This document shows positions 1-8,126 of a stretch of DNA of 64,000 nt, in pieces; the stretch's first letter is position 1, and each line of letters opens with the position of its first letter. Source of the stretch: DASQGA01 sp035535315. Its GTDB lineage: Bacteria; Actinomycetota; Thermoleophilia; Gaiellales; Gaiellaceae. A program made the position numbers and the translations under genes. The notes below the pieces were generated by a model. It searched no databases and was not told the origin of the DNA. It worked only from the letters and a program-made list of their open reading frames with translations. The DNA is taken from NCBI GenBank assembly GCA_035535315.1, contig DATLQD010000133.1, positions 21,436 to 85,435 of the forward strand, read 5' to 3'.

Positions 1-1322
1 CGATGGACACGGTCACGGAGGCGCGGATGGCGATCGCGCTTGCCCGTGAGGGTGGCATCGGCGTTGTGCACAGAAACCTCCCGGTCGCCGACCAGGTGGC
101 CGAAGTCGACAAGGTGAAGCGATCGGAGGCCGGCATGATCGTCGAGCCCGTGACCTTGAGGCCCGACGCGCTCGTCTCCGAGGCCCAGGAGCTGATGGGC
201 CGCTACCACATCTCCGGCGTCCCGATCACGGAGGAGGACGGCAAGCTCGTGGGGATCTTGACCAATCGCGATCTGCGCTTCCAGGACGACGTCGACCGGC
301 CCGTCTCGACCCTCATGACCTCGGAGAGCCTCGTCACGGTCCCGGTCGGCACGACCCTTGAGCAAGCACGGGAGACGCTCCACCGTCACAAGGTCGAGAA
401 GCTGCCGGTCGTCGATTCGGACGGCATGCTCCGAGGCCTGATCACGGTGAAAGACATCCAGAAGCGCGTGCAGTTCCCGCATGCGACGAAGGACGAGCGA
501 GGCCGGCTCCGGGTCGCGGCCGCCGTCGGTGTCGGCACAGACGGGCTGGAGCGCGCGGAGGCGCTGCTCACCTCGGACGTCGACGTGCTCGTCGTCGACA
601 CGTCTCACGGCCATTCGATCGGCGTCGTCGAGACGATCCGGGAGCTCAAGGGCCGAACCGACCTGCCGGTGGTCGGCGGCAACGTCGCAACTCGGGAGGG
701 CGCCGAGGCGCTCGTCGACGCAGGCGCAGACGCGATCAAGATCGGGATGGGTCCGGGCGCGATCTGCACGACCCGGGTGGTGGCGGGGATCGGCGTCCCG
801 CAGGTAACGGCCGTCTACGACTGCGCCCAGGTCGCGGCGAGGCACGACGTCCCGCTGATCGCGGACGGTGGCATCCAGTACTCCGGCGATATCGCGAAGG
901 CGCTCGCCGCCGGAGCCGACTGTGTCATGCTCGGCGGGCTCTTGGCCGGCGTCGACGAGAGCCCGGGTGACGTCGTCCTGCATCAGGGAGAGCGGTTCAA
1001 GGAGTACCGGGGGATGGGCTCACTCGGCGCCATGAAGTCGCGCTCGTACTCGAAGGACAGGTACTTCCAGGCCGACGTCGACGAGGTCGAGAGGCTCGTG
1101 CCTGAGGGGATCGAGGGCCGCGTCAGCTACAAGGGGCCGCTCCGACCCGTGCTCCACCAGCTGGTCGGCGGGGTGCGCCAGGCGATGGGCTACTGCGGTG
1201 CGGCGACTGTCGATGACCTGAAGCGAGCCACCTTCGTTCGCGTCACGGCGGCCGGCATGCGCGAGAGCCATCCGCACGATGTCTCGATGGCGAAGGAAGC
1301 CCCGAACTACCGGGGCGTCTAG
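1..1322 (+). CDS. guaB: IMP dehydrogenase, 5'-truncated by window edge
   Basis: Oxidises IMP to XMP with NAD+, the first committed step of GMP synthesis in the cytoplasm. The visible 439 residues open at MDTVTEARMAIALAREGG, which in the family lies roughly 50-60 residues into the protein, so only the N-terminus is outside the window. Two CBS motifs occupy about residues 40-160 and interrupt the TIM barrel. The catalytic loop GPGAICTTR sits near residue 250 and supplies the cysteine that binds IMP. The C-terminal GYCGAATVDDLK region is intact. guaA follows 169 bp downstream on the same strand, the expected pathway partner. Identification is secure. Confidence 0.96.
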   Translation, partial: MDTVTEARMAIALAREGGIGVVHRNLPVADQVAEVDKVKRSEAGMIVEPVTLRPDALVSEAQELMGRYHISGVPITEEDGKLVGILTNRDLRFQDDVDRPVSTLMTSESLVTVPVGTTLEQARETLHRHKVEKLPVVDSDGMLRGLITVKDIQKRVQFPHATKDERGRLRVAAAVGVGTDGLERAEALLTSDVDVLVVDTSHGHSIGVVETIRELKGRTDLPVVGGNVATREGAEALVDAGADAIKIGMGPGAICTTRVVAGIGVPQVTAVYDCAQVAARHDVPLIADGGIQYSGDIAKALAAGADCVMLGGLLAGVDESPGDVVLHQGERFKEYRGMGSLGAMKSRSYSKDRYFQADVDEVERLVPEGIEGRVSYKGPLRPVLHQLVGGVRQAMGYCGAATVDDLKRATFVRVTAAGMRESHPHDVSMAKEAPNYRGV

Positions 1323-1323
1323 A

Positions 1324-1486
1324 GATGGCCGATCGCCAATTACCACACACGCGGATGGCGGCCCAGACACGGCGCCAGACCGCACCCTCGCCCTTGTCAA
1401 GGCTTCTAGCCTTGCCTGCGGACGACGGCGCACCCTGGCTTGGCCTGACCCGTCCCCGCGGGCGTGCCAATTACCGATCGGCCATC
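1324..1486. repeat. Inverted repeat pair framing the guaB-guaA intergenic region
   Basis: GATGGCCGATCG at 1324-1335 is matched perfectly by its reverse complement at 1475-1486. A GCCAATTAC copy sits inside each arm (1335-1343 and 1466-1474) in direct orientation. Read outward-in, both ends fit GATGGCCGATCG-NN-AATT-NN-CAC. Between them lies a smaller stem, CAAGGC/GCCTTG, at 1398-1414. The right arm ends 5 nt before the guaA start. It could be a regulatory RNA fold or a small repeat element; the function is unknown. Confidence 0.7.
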
Positions 1487-1491
1487 GTCTG

Positions 1492-3066
1492 ATGGGGCAG
1501 GTGCTTCCGATCCCGGAGCCGCCCGTCGAGGAGCGGCCCGTGCTGGTCGTCGACATGGGCGGCCAGTATTCGCAGCTGATCGCTCGCAGGGTCCGCGAAT
1601 GCCGTGTCTACTCGGAGCTCGTTCCGCACACGATGTCTGTGGACGCGATGCGCGCCCGCCGCCCCCTCGGACTGATCCTCTCCGGCGGGCCTGCCTCGGT
1701 GTACGCGGACGAGGCGCCGCAGCTCGATCCGGGAATCTACGACCTCGGAGTGCCCATGCTTGGCATCTGCTACGGCATGCAGCTGATCGCACACCAGTTG
1801 GACGGTGAGGTCGATCACACCGACCGCGCGGAGTTCGGGCGCTCGGAGCTCAAGGCGGAAGCAGGGAGCGCTCTCTTCGAAGGGCTCCCGGCCGAGCAGG
1901 CCTGCTGGATGAGCCACCGGGACTCGGTGGTCGCGCCCCCGTCGGGCTCACGTGTCACGGCGTCCTCGCCTTCGGCTCCCATCGCGGCATTCGAGGCGCC
2001 CGACCGCGGCCTTTACGGCGTCCAGTTTCACCCCGAGGTCGTGCACACGCCCCACGGCATGGACATCCTCAAGAACTTCCTCTTCCACGTTGCAGACGCT
2101 CCGCCGGTCTGGACCCCCACGGCCGTGATCGAGGAGGAGACAGCGCGCATCCGCTCCCAGGTGGGAAGCGATCGCGTGCTCTGCGCGCTCTCCGGGGGAG
2201 TGGACTCGGCGGTGGCGGCGCTCCTCGTTCATCGCGCGGTCGGAGAGCAGTTGACCTGCGTCTTCGTCGATCACGGGCTGCTCCGAAAGGACGAGGCAAT
2301 CCAGGTCGTCGAGACCTTCGAGCGCCACTTCCAGGTGCCGCTGGTGCACGTCGATGCCCGCGAGCGGTTCCTCGCCCGGCTCGAAGGCGTCACCGATCCG
2401 GAGGAGAAGCGAAAGCGGATCGGCGAGGAGTTCATCCGCGTCTTCGAGGAGGAGTCGCGCCGGCTCGGCACGATCCGCCACCTCGTCCAGGGAACGCTCT
2501 ACTCCGACGTGATCGAGTCGGGCGGGTCTGGGGACGGCGTTGCCGCAACGATCAAGTCGCACCACAACGTCGGTGGGCTCCCGGAGGAGATGGATTTCGA
2601 CCTCGTCGAGCCCCTGCGCATGCTCTTCAAGGACGAGGTGCGCCGGGTCGGTGAAGAGCTGGGCCTCCCCGAGGGAATGGTCTGGCGCCAACCGTTTCCC
2701 GGCCCGGGGCTCGCGATCCGAATCATCGGCGAGGTGACGGAGGAGCGGCTCGAGCTCGTGCGGGAGGCCGACGCCGTCCTCCAGGAGGAGATCCGCCGCG
2801 CGGGGCTGTACAAGGACCTGTGGCAGAGCTTCTGCGTCCTTCCCGCCGTCCGCTCCGTGGGCGTGCAGGGCGACGGTCGCACGTACGCCTATCCGATCGT
2901 GATCCGGGCCGTCACGTCGGACGACGCTATGACCGCCGACTGGGCCAGGCTCCCGTACGACCTGCTCGAGACGATCTCGAGCCGGATCATCAACGAGATC
3001 CCCGGGATCAACCGCGTGGCGCTCGACCTGTCGTCAAAACCGCCGGCGACGATCGAGTGGGAATAG
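1492..3066 (+). CDS. guaA: GMP synthase (glutamine-hydrolysing)
   Basis: Converts XMP to GMP using ATP and glutamine. Length is 524 residues, normal for the two-domain enzyme. The N-terminal class I amidotransferase domain shows the nucleophile elbow GICYGMQ and the His-Glu pair in FHPEVVHTPHG. The ATP pyrophosphatase domain begins with ALSGGVDSAV. The C-terminal dimerisation domain ends with the typical KPPATIEWE. I chose the ATG at 1492 because the open frame upstream (from 1279) only covers the 3' end of guaB and the intergenic repeat and has no family similarity. It converges on the ferritin-like gene with a 13-bp gap. Confidence 0.97.
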   Translation: MGQVLPIPEPPVEERPVLVVDMGGQYSQLIARRVRECRVYSELVPHTMSVDAMRARRPLGLILSGGPASVYADEAPQLDPGIYDLGVPMLGICYGMQLIAHQLDGEVDHTDRAEFGRSELKAEAGSALFEGLPAEQACWMSHRDSVVAPPSGSRVTASSPSAPIAAFEAPDRGLYGVQFHPEVVHTPHGMDILKNFLFHVADAPPVWTPTAVIEEETARIRSQVGSDRVLCALSGGVDSAVAALLVHRAVGEQLTCVFVDHGLLRKDEAIQVVETFERHFQVPLVHVDARERFLARLEGVTDPEEKRKRIGEEFIRVFEEESRRLGTIRHLVQGTLYSDVIESGGSGDGVAATIKSHHNVGGLPEEMDFDLVEPLRMLFKDEVRRVGEELGLPEGMVWRQPFPGPGLAIRIIGEVTEERLELVREADAVLQEEIRRAGLYKDLWQSFCVLPAVRSVGVQGDGRTYAYPIVIRAVTSDDAMTADWARLPYDLLETISSRIINEIPGINRVALDLSSKPPATIEWE

Positions 3067-3079
3067 CCCGCTTCTTCGA

Positions 3080-3403
3080 CTAGTCGACGGCGGTTTCAGC
3101 CTCTTCGGCATCCTCGCCGTGCTCGACGATGTCTCCGGGTTTGAAAAGGACCTTCTCAAGGGCGACGTGCCACTTCTCCTTGCGGCGGATGAGGAACTCC
3201 AGATCCATCGCGAAGTGCTTGAACTCCTCCTGTTGCGCGTTCTCCATGATCGCGCGCGCCTCGGCGTCCTGCTCGAGTGCGAGGCGCTGCTCGTACCAGC
3301 CGATTGCCTCCGCCTCCTCGATGAGCGAGGTGCACATGCGCGCAAACGTCCTGGTCTCATCCGGCAGCTCGGCCGCCGGTTCGTGGTACTGCTCGAATCC
3401 CAC
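3080..3403 (-). CDS. Encapsulated-ferritin (EncFtn)-like protein
   Basis: A 107-residue helical protein resembling the EncFtn iron-oxidising cargo family, which forms ring-shaped ferroxidases inside encapsulin shells. Family hallmarks seen: N-terminal YHEPAAELPDETR, the first metal helix SLIEEAEAIGWYEQR (Glu32, Trp36/Tyr37), and the second helix QEEFKHFAM with Glu60 and His63. A strong Shine-Dalgarno AAGGAGG precedes the start. It is last in an operon after the MFS and acylphosphatase genes. No encapsulin shell gene lies nearby, and the tail (AEEAETAVD) shows no obvious cargo-loading peptide. The fold assignment is from remembered family sequences; encapsulation is uncertain. Confidence 0.75.
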   Translation of the reverse strand: MGFEQYHEPAAELPDETRTFARMCTSLIEEAEAIGWYEQRLALEQDAEARAIMENAQQEEFKHFAMDLEFLIRRKEKWHVALEKVLFKPGDIVEHGEDAEEAETAVD

Positions 3404-3415
3404 CTGATCCTCCTT

Positions 3416-3682
3416 CTAGTCGGCGTGAAACCCGCGGAGCCCCTCGGGCTCCTCCTCGACGGTATCGACCCGGTCGACGCGGGCGCCCGGCGGCCCCTCG
3501 CCCGCGACGGCGAGGAGCCGGTCGACGGCGTCCGGCTCTCCCTCGAAGACGGCCTCCACCGTTCCATCGGGCTTGTTCTCGGCCCACCCGGCGACGCCCT
3601 CCTGCTCGGCGTGGTGGGCGAGCGTCGAGCGGAAGAAGACTCCCTGGACGCGCCCGTGGATGACGAGTCGGCGGCGGATCAC
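3416..3682 (-). CDS. acyP: Acylphosphatase
   Basis: An 88-residue enzyme hydrolysing carboxyl-phosphate bonds of acylphosphates. The signature GRVQGVFFRSTLAHHAEQ carries the catalytic arginine, and the second motif GWAENKPDGTVEAVFEGE carries the catalytic asparagine. It starts at a GTG that overlaps the stop codon of the upstream MFS gene by 4 nt (GTGA), so the two are translationally coupled. A much longer reading frame runs upstream in the same phase, but it is only the antisense shadow of the MFS gene. Confidence 0.92.
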   Translation of the reverse strand: MIRRRLVIHGRVQGVFFRSTLAHHAEQEGVAGWAENKPDGTVEAVFEGEPDAVDRLLAVAGEGPPGARVDRVDTVEEEPEGLRGFHAD

Positions 3683-4809
3683 GCCTTGCGCTCCGCGTAC
3701 CGTGGGAACCAGGGCAGGAGGAGCACGGCGACCAGGAGCGAGAAGCCCGCGGCGAGGTAGAACGGCGCGCGGGTGTCGAGGTCGAAGAGCGGGACGTAGA
3801 TGAGCGGTGCGATCGCGACCCCGGCGAACTTGAAAGCGCTGTAGACGGAGGTCGCCCCGGCCCGGTTGTCGGGGAACGACTCGACCGTGATCGTGTTCAG
3901 TCCGGCCCATGTGAACGCCGAGGCACATCCGACGGCGAGGTAGACGAGGGCGAGACTCCACGCCGTAGGAGCGAAGGCCATCCCGAGGACTCCGGCGGCG
4001 CAGGCGAGCGCTCCCGCGAGAGCTGTTCGGGGCCGCCCGAGCCGGTCGACTGCGGATCCTGCGTACCGGCCCAGGGCGATCGCCCCGACGCCGTACCCCG
4101 CGACAACGAGGCCCCGTGTTCCCGAGCCGAGCCCGAACTCCCGATCGGCGACGAGGACGACCACGAACCCAATCGCTGTGAACCCGAGGTAGCCGAGCAT
4201 CGCTTTGGCTCCGAGGAGCGCGATCCAGCGGTTTGCGAGGGAACGGAAGCCGCCCTCGCCGCGGGCGTTTTCCTCGATCGCCCCGAGGGACCGCCGCGGG
4301 AGCGCCAGCACGGTCGAGACGACCGCGACGAGGACGAAGGCGAGCCGCCACGACACCTCGCCCAGGGCGCCGCCGATCGCGGGAGCGAACGTCATTCCTG
4401 CAGCCTGCCAGGCGGCGAACGTTCCGACGCTTCGCCCGAGCACTTCGGGCGCCACGACCTCCGAGAGTGCCGCCAGAAGAATGGGGGAGAGGAACGCGTT
4501 GGCCGCTCCCATGAGGGCACGGCCTGCGAGGAAGACCCAGATCGACGGGGAGAACGCGCAGACAAGGGCCGCGCCGCCGTAGACGAGGTAGCCCGCCCGC
4601 ACGATCCGTCGCGGCCCCAGCCGGCTCGCGAGCGTCCCCGACACGAGCTGAAGGGCGGCGAACGGCACCATGTAGGCGGTGATCCCGCCGGCGACGAGTG
4701 CGAGCGACGTGTCCAGGCCCTCGGCCACGTTCGGGATCAACGCGATCAGCATCGCGCCCCCGAACGGACCGAGGAAGCCGCCTGTGTAGAGGGGGAAGGT
4801 CAGTCGCAC
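3679..4809 (-). CDS. MFS transporter
   Basis: A 376-residue polytopic membrane protein with about 12 hydrophobic segments and the MFS loop 2-3 style motif ASRLGPRRIVRAGYLV. Substrate cannot be read from sequence. It begins with GTG at 4809, six bases after a TAGCCT hexamer (4821-4816 on this strand), consistent with a leaderless transcript. It heads a three-gene unit with acylphosphatase and the ferritin-like gene. The divergent neighbour starts only 21 bp away and uses the overlapping complement of the same hexamer. Confidence 0.85.
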   Translation of the reverse strand: MRLTFPLYTGGFLGPFGGAMLIALIPNVAEGLDTSLALVAGGITAYMVPFAALQLVSGTLASRLGPRRIVRAGYLVYGGAALVCAFSPSIWVFLAGRALMGAANAFLSPILLAALSEVVAPEVLGRSVGTFAAWQAAGMTFAPAIGGALGEVSWRLAFVLVAVVSTVLALPRRSLGAIEENARGEGGFRSLANRWIALLGAKAMLGYLGFTAIGFVVVLVADREFGLGSGTRGLVVAGYGVGAIALGRYAGSAVDRLGRPRTALAGALACAAGVLGMAFAPTAWSLALVYLAVGCASAFTWAGLNTITVESFPDNRAGATSVYSAFKFAGVAIAPLIYVPLFDLDTRAPFYLAAGFSLLVAVLLLPWFPRYAERKA

Positions 4810-4814
4810 GCGCC

Positions 4815-4821
4815 TAGGCTA
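4815..4821. promoter_or_regulatory. Shared divergent -10 hexamers
   Basis: TAGGCT (4815-4820, plus) lies 10 nt before the GTG of the glycosylase-like gene, and TAGCCT (4821-4816, minus) lies 6 nt before the GTG of the MFS gene. The two hexamers overlap almost completely, so both polymerases could not open the same site at once. Confidence 0.5.
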
Positions 4822-4830
4822 CGCAGGGCT

Positions 4831-5367
4831 GTGGTGGATGCCCTCGCACAGGCGCACATCGGCGAGACGTTCAACTTCTACCGTCGCGGTCGCGGGGCGG
4901 GCCTTCGCCGGGCGCGGCTCGCGGCCTATCTCGAGCTCCATGCCGACGCACCTCTTCTCCTGGTCGCCGAGGCGCCGGGCTTTCGCGGTACCCGAATCAG
5001 CGGCGTCCCGCTCACCTCGGAGCGCCAGCTCTCCGGGTCGGGTCCCTCCGAGGCGACCGCGACGATCGTCCACCGCGTCCTCGCAGAGCTCGGGCTCGGG
5101 CAGCTCGTCCTCCTGTGGAACGCCGTACCCACGCACCCACACCTGCCCGGGAACCCGGCCTCGAACCGCCGCCCGACGCAGACGGAGGTCGAGGCCTCCC
5201 GCCCCTTCCTCGACGCACTGGCACGTGGTCGCAGCGTTATCGCGGTCGGGAGGGTCGCCGAGTCAGCCCTCGGCATACCCGGCATCAGGCACCCCTCGCA
5301 CGGTGGCGCGATCGCCTTCCGTGCGGGGCTGATGGAATACGCCTGTGAGCTCGGTCTCGGCCGGTAG
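4831..5367 (+). CDS. Uracil-DNA glycosylase-superfamily protein
   Basis: 178 residues. The water-activating/phosphate loop region reads LLVAEAPGFRGTRISGVPLT, resembling motif A of the uracil-DNA glycosylase fold (GEAPG type), and the C-terminal IRHPSHGG resembles the DNA-intercalation motif containing His-Pro-Ser. A middle segment VLLWNAVPTHPH fits the conserved strand seen in family members. Likely role: recognition of uracil or related damaged bases for base-excision repair. The exact UDG subfamily is not determined. Starts at GTG; overlaps the following MFS gene by 23 nt. Confidence 0.75.
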   Translation: MVDALAQAHIGETFNFYRRGRGAGLRRARLAAYLELHADAPLLLVAEAPGFRGTRISGVPLTSERQLSGSGPSEATATIVHRVLAELGLGQLVLLWNAVPTHPHLPGNPASNRRPTQTEVEASRPFLDALARGRSVIAVGRVAESALGIPGIRHPSHGGAIAFRAGLMEYACELGLGR

Positions 5368-6601
5368 CCCGGCCCCTCCCGTTACCAGGAACACGATCCT
5401 CCTCGCCGCGTCGCTCGCGACCGTCTCGGCGATGCTCCAGCTGGGGGCGGCAATCGCGACGATCACCTTCGTCCTCGTCACAGGGGTCGACGCCCTGCTG
5501 GGTCTCGGTCCGGCGATCCTCCTGTCCAGCGGGGCGCTCGCAGCTCTCTTCGCCGGGCGGGCCATGGACAGGCTCGGCCGGATCCCGGTGCTTGCGGCGG
5601 GCTACGTCGCAGGGATGGCCGGCTCCGGCCTGATCGCCCTCGCCGCACACGCGGAGTCGTCGTTCGCGCTGATTCCCGGCCTGGCTCTGGTCGGAGCGTT
5701 CGCCGGGGTCGCGAACCTGACGCGCACCGCGGCCGGAGACATGTATCCGCCGGAGCGCCGCGCGCGCGGAATCTCGTTCGTCCTCTTCGGCTCGGTGTTC
5801 GGAGCGATCCTCGGGCCGGCGGTGTTCGCACCGCTCTTCGCGGGTCGTGACCTCGAGGCGGAGTCCCTCGTCGTGCCCTGGCTCGCGGGCGGCGGCTTCC
5901 TGATTGTCGGGCTCGCGCTCGTCCTCGCCGTCCGCCCGGATCCAAAGCGGATCGCCGAGCTGCTGGGGACGTCGCGCGGTGCCCCGGCCCCCGCCGCTGC
6001 CGCGCCGCTCTCCGAGATCCTCCGGCGCCCGGGCGCGATTCCCGCCCTTCTGGCCGCACTCGCGAGCTTCGGCGTCATGGTCAGCGTCATGAACCTGACC
6101 GGCTACGTCGTCGTGACCGAGCACGGGCACCAGCAGAACGACGTCTTCCCGATCATCGGCGCGCACGTGCTCGGGATGTACGCGCTCGTCCTCTTCGTGG
6201 GGCCGGTGATCGACCGGATCGGCCGCACCCAGGCGCTCGTGGGTGGGCTCGCGATCATGGCCCTTTCCTGCGTGCCGCTCGCCTGGGTGGGAAGCGTCGG
6301 CGTCACGGGTGTGCTTCTCTTCGGGCTCGGGCTTGGTTGGAACCTCTCCTTCGTGGCTGCCACAGCACAGCTCGCCGATCTCACGTCCCCCGCCGAGCGC
6401 GGGAAGCTACTGGGCTTCAGCGACCTCCTGTCCGGGATCCTCGGTGCGTCGCTGGCCCTGCTCGGAGGCTTCGCGCTCGAGGCGGTCGGGGTCGTCGCAC
6501 TCGCAGCCGGAGCGACCGCGATCGCGCTTGCTCCGGTCACGCTCATCGTGCGCCGCCGGAAGCGGCAAGACCCCGCTCTTGCTACCATCTCCGACCGCTG
6601 A
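5345..6601 (+). CDS. MFS transporter
   Basis: 418 residues with about 12 predicted membrane helices and the loop motif GRAMDRLGRIPVLAAGY after helix 2. A second-half repeat, VIDRIGRTQALVGG, marks the duplicated MFS fold. The start GTG at 5345 lies inside the 3' end of the glycosylase-like gene, so the two are probably co-transcribed. Unrelated in detail to the MFS gene at 3.7-4.8 kb. Substrate unknown. Confidence 0.85.
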   Translation: MSSVSAGSPAPPVTRNTILLAASLATVSAMLQLGAAIATITFVLVTGVDALLGLGPAILLSSGALAALFAGRAMDRLGRIPVLAAGYVAGMAGSGLIALAAHAESSFALIPGLALVGAFAGVANLTRTAAGDMYPPERRARGISFVLFGSVFGAILGPAVFAPLFAGRDLEAESLVVPWLAGGGFLIVGLALVLAVRPDPKRIAELLGTSRGAPAPAAAAPLSEILRRPGAIPALLAALASFGVMVSVMNLTGYVVVTEHGHQQNDVFPIIGAHVLGMYALVLFVGPVIDRIGRTQALVGGLAIMALSCVPLAWVGSVGVTGVLLFGLGLGWNLSFVAATAQLADLTSPAERGKLLGFSDLLSGILGASLALLGGFALEAVGVVALAAGATAIALAPVTLIVRRRKRQDPALATISDR

Positions 6602-6624
6602 GGCGGACCCGCGTCCGCCCTTTT
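6602..6624 (+). terminator. Stem-loop with T-run just before rplM
   Basis: GGCGGAC (6602-6608) pairs with GTCCGCC (6613-6619) and is followed by CTTTT. It begins one base after the MFS stop and ends 5 nt before the rplM ATG. It could terminate the upstream unit or act as an attenuator or autoregulatory hairpin of the L13-S9 mRNA. Confidence 0.65.
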
Positions 6625-6629
6625 CTGCG

Positions 6630-7061
6630 ATGAAGACCTGGAACGCGAAAGCGCATGAGATCGAGCGACGCTGGTACGTCGTCGACGCCGAGGGCGAGAC
6701 CCTTGGCAGGCTGGCGACCCGTATTGCCGACACCCTCCGCGGCAAGCGGAAGCCCGAATTCACGCCGCACGTCGACACGGGGGACTTCGTCGTTGTCGTC
6801 AACGCCGAAAAGATCTCCGTGACCGGAAACAAGCTCCAGCAGAAGCGCTACTACCGCCACTCCGGGTACCCGGGCGGTTTGCGGTCGCGAACGCTCGCGG
6901 AGCAGCTCGACCGGCGTCCCACCGAGGTCATCCGCAAGGCCGTGAAGGGGATGCTCCCGCGTAACCGGCTCGCGAACCGCCAGATCACCAAGCTGAAGGT
7001 CTACGCGGGGCCCGACCATCCGCACGAGGCCCAGGACCCCCAACCCCTGCCCGAGTCATGA
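6630..7061 (+). CDS. rplM: 50S ribosomal protein L13
   Basis: 143 residues, the usual size. It shows the L13 opening MKTWNAKAHEIERRWYVVDA, the GRLATRIADTLRGK segment and the C-terminal RLANRQITKLKVYAGPDHPH. L13 binds 23S rRNA early in large-subunit assembly. Start chosen at ATG 6630: the longer frame upstream reads into the MFS gene. No Shine-Dalgarno is visible because the hairpin at 6602-6624 occupies that space. Overlaps rpsI by 4 nt (ATGA), the conserved L13-S9 pair. Confidence 0.97.
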   Translation: MKTWNAKAHEIERRWYVVDAEGETLGRLATRIADTLRGKRKPEFTPHVDTGDFVVVVNAEKISVTGNKLQQKRYYRHSGYPGGLRSRTLAEQLDRRPTEVIRKAVKGMLPRNRLANRQITKLKVYAGPDHPHEAQDPQPLPES

Positions 7062-7453
7062 GCCAGCTCGCGCAGTACCAGGGCACGGGCAAGCGCAAGA
7101 CCTCGGTCGCTCGCGTCATCCTTCGTCCAGGCGACGGCCAGACTTGGATCAACGGCCGGACACTCGAGGAGTACTTCCCACGCCAGGTGCTTCGCACCGT
7201 GGCCACCATGCCGCTCCGGACCGCCGGCGTCGAGGGCACATTCGACATCAGAGCGCGACTTCACGGGGGCGGGCCCGCAGGACAGGCGGGCGCACTTAGG
7301 CACGGGATCGCCCGAGCGCTCATCGAGGCCGACCCCGAGCTTCGCACCGTGCTGAAGCGCGAGGGATTCTTGACGCGCGACGCTCGCATCGTCGAGCGCA
7401 AGAAGGCCGGCCTTCGCAAGGCCCGCAAGCGCCCGCAGTTCTCCAAGCGCTAG
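7058..7453 (+). CDS. rpsI: 30S ribosomal protein S9
   Basis: 131 residues. Conserved features: YQGTGKRKTSVARVILRPG near the N-terminus, GGGPAGQAGALRHGIARAL in the middle, and the basic C-terminal tail RKKAGLRKARKRPQFSKR that reaches into the P site of the small subunit. Coupled to rplM by an ATGA overlap. Its TAG stop is shared with the stop of the convergent cupin gene through a CTAG at 7450-7453. Confidence 0.97.
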   Translation: MSQLAQYQGTGKRKTSVARVILRPGDGQTWINGRTLEEYFPRQVLRTVATMPLRTAGVEGTFDIRARLHGGGPAGQAGALRHGIARALIEADPELRTVLKREGFLTRDARIVERKKAGLRKARKRPQFSKR

Positions 7454-8088
7454 AGCCGGTCGCGGATCGAGTCCAGGTCCGGGTCCCCCGCGGCGTGCTC
7501 GCGTAGCTCCGGGTTGAGCTCGAGCGCCCGCTGGACGTGCGCGGTTGCGGCATCGAGGTGCCCGGCAAGCGCCTCGTAGCAGCCGAGGTTGTAGAGCAGG
7601 CTCGGATTGTCGGGGTGGTCAGGCATTCCGGCCGCGACCAGCTGGGCGGCCTTGTCGTACTCGCCGGCTTCGACATGAGGCCGCGCCGCGAACCACAGCT
7701 CCCAGGCCGAGGGGTGGAAAGCCTCGCCGCGCGGACCACCGACCGCGAGGACCGTGGACTTTGGCTCCTTCGCCACGGCGTGCCGCCTCACGGCCGCGTC
7801 GCGAATGAAGACCAGGGTGCCCTCGGGAGCGTCCACCTCTTCGCCGCCGACCGAGAAGGTCGCGTGGCCCGAGGCTACGTAGTAGAGCTCCTCGTGTTCG
7901 CCGCCGCCGCTCCCGAGCTCGTCGTGGTCCTCGACCAACTCATCACCGACGTTCGCCGCCGTGTAAGCGTTGACACCGAAAGCGCCGATGTCGAATCGCC
8001 GGCGGATCGGTCTCCAGACGAGCGTGCCCGAGACCGGGATGGCATCCAGCTCCGAGAGATGAGCGGTATCGAACGATTTCGCGTCCAT
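7450..8088 (-). CDS. Cupin plus TPR-repeat protein
   Basis: About 212 residues. The N-terminal half is a cupin barrel: HEELYYVASGHATFSVGG and the second motif GTLVFIRDAAVRRHAVA supply metal-site-type histidines and a glutamate. The C-terminal half (from about residue 130) reads as two tetratricopeptide helices ending NPSLLYNLGCYEALAGHLDAA. Function unknown; possibly small-ligand sensing coupled to protein interaction. I prefer ATG 8088, which has GGGAG upstream, over the in-frame GTG at 8106. Divergent from glmM. Confidence 0.75.
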   Translation of the reverse strand: MDAKSFDTAHLSELDAIPVSGTLVWRPIRRRFDIGAFGVNAYTAANVGDELVEDHDELGSGGGEHEELYYVASGHATFSVGGEEVDAPEGTLVFIRDAAVRRHAVAKEPKSTVLAVGGPRGEAFHPSAWELWFAARPHVEAGEYDKAAQLVAAGMPDHPDNPSLLYNLGCYEALAGHLDAATAHVQRALELNPELREHAAGDPDLDSIRDRL

Positions 8089-8126
8089 GCGCGGAAAGTC
8101 TCCCACACGGCTACCGTTCCGCGGTC

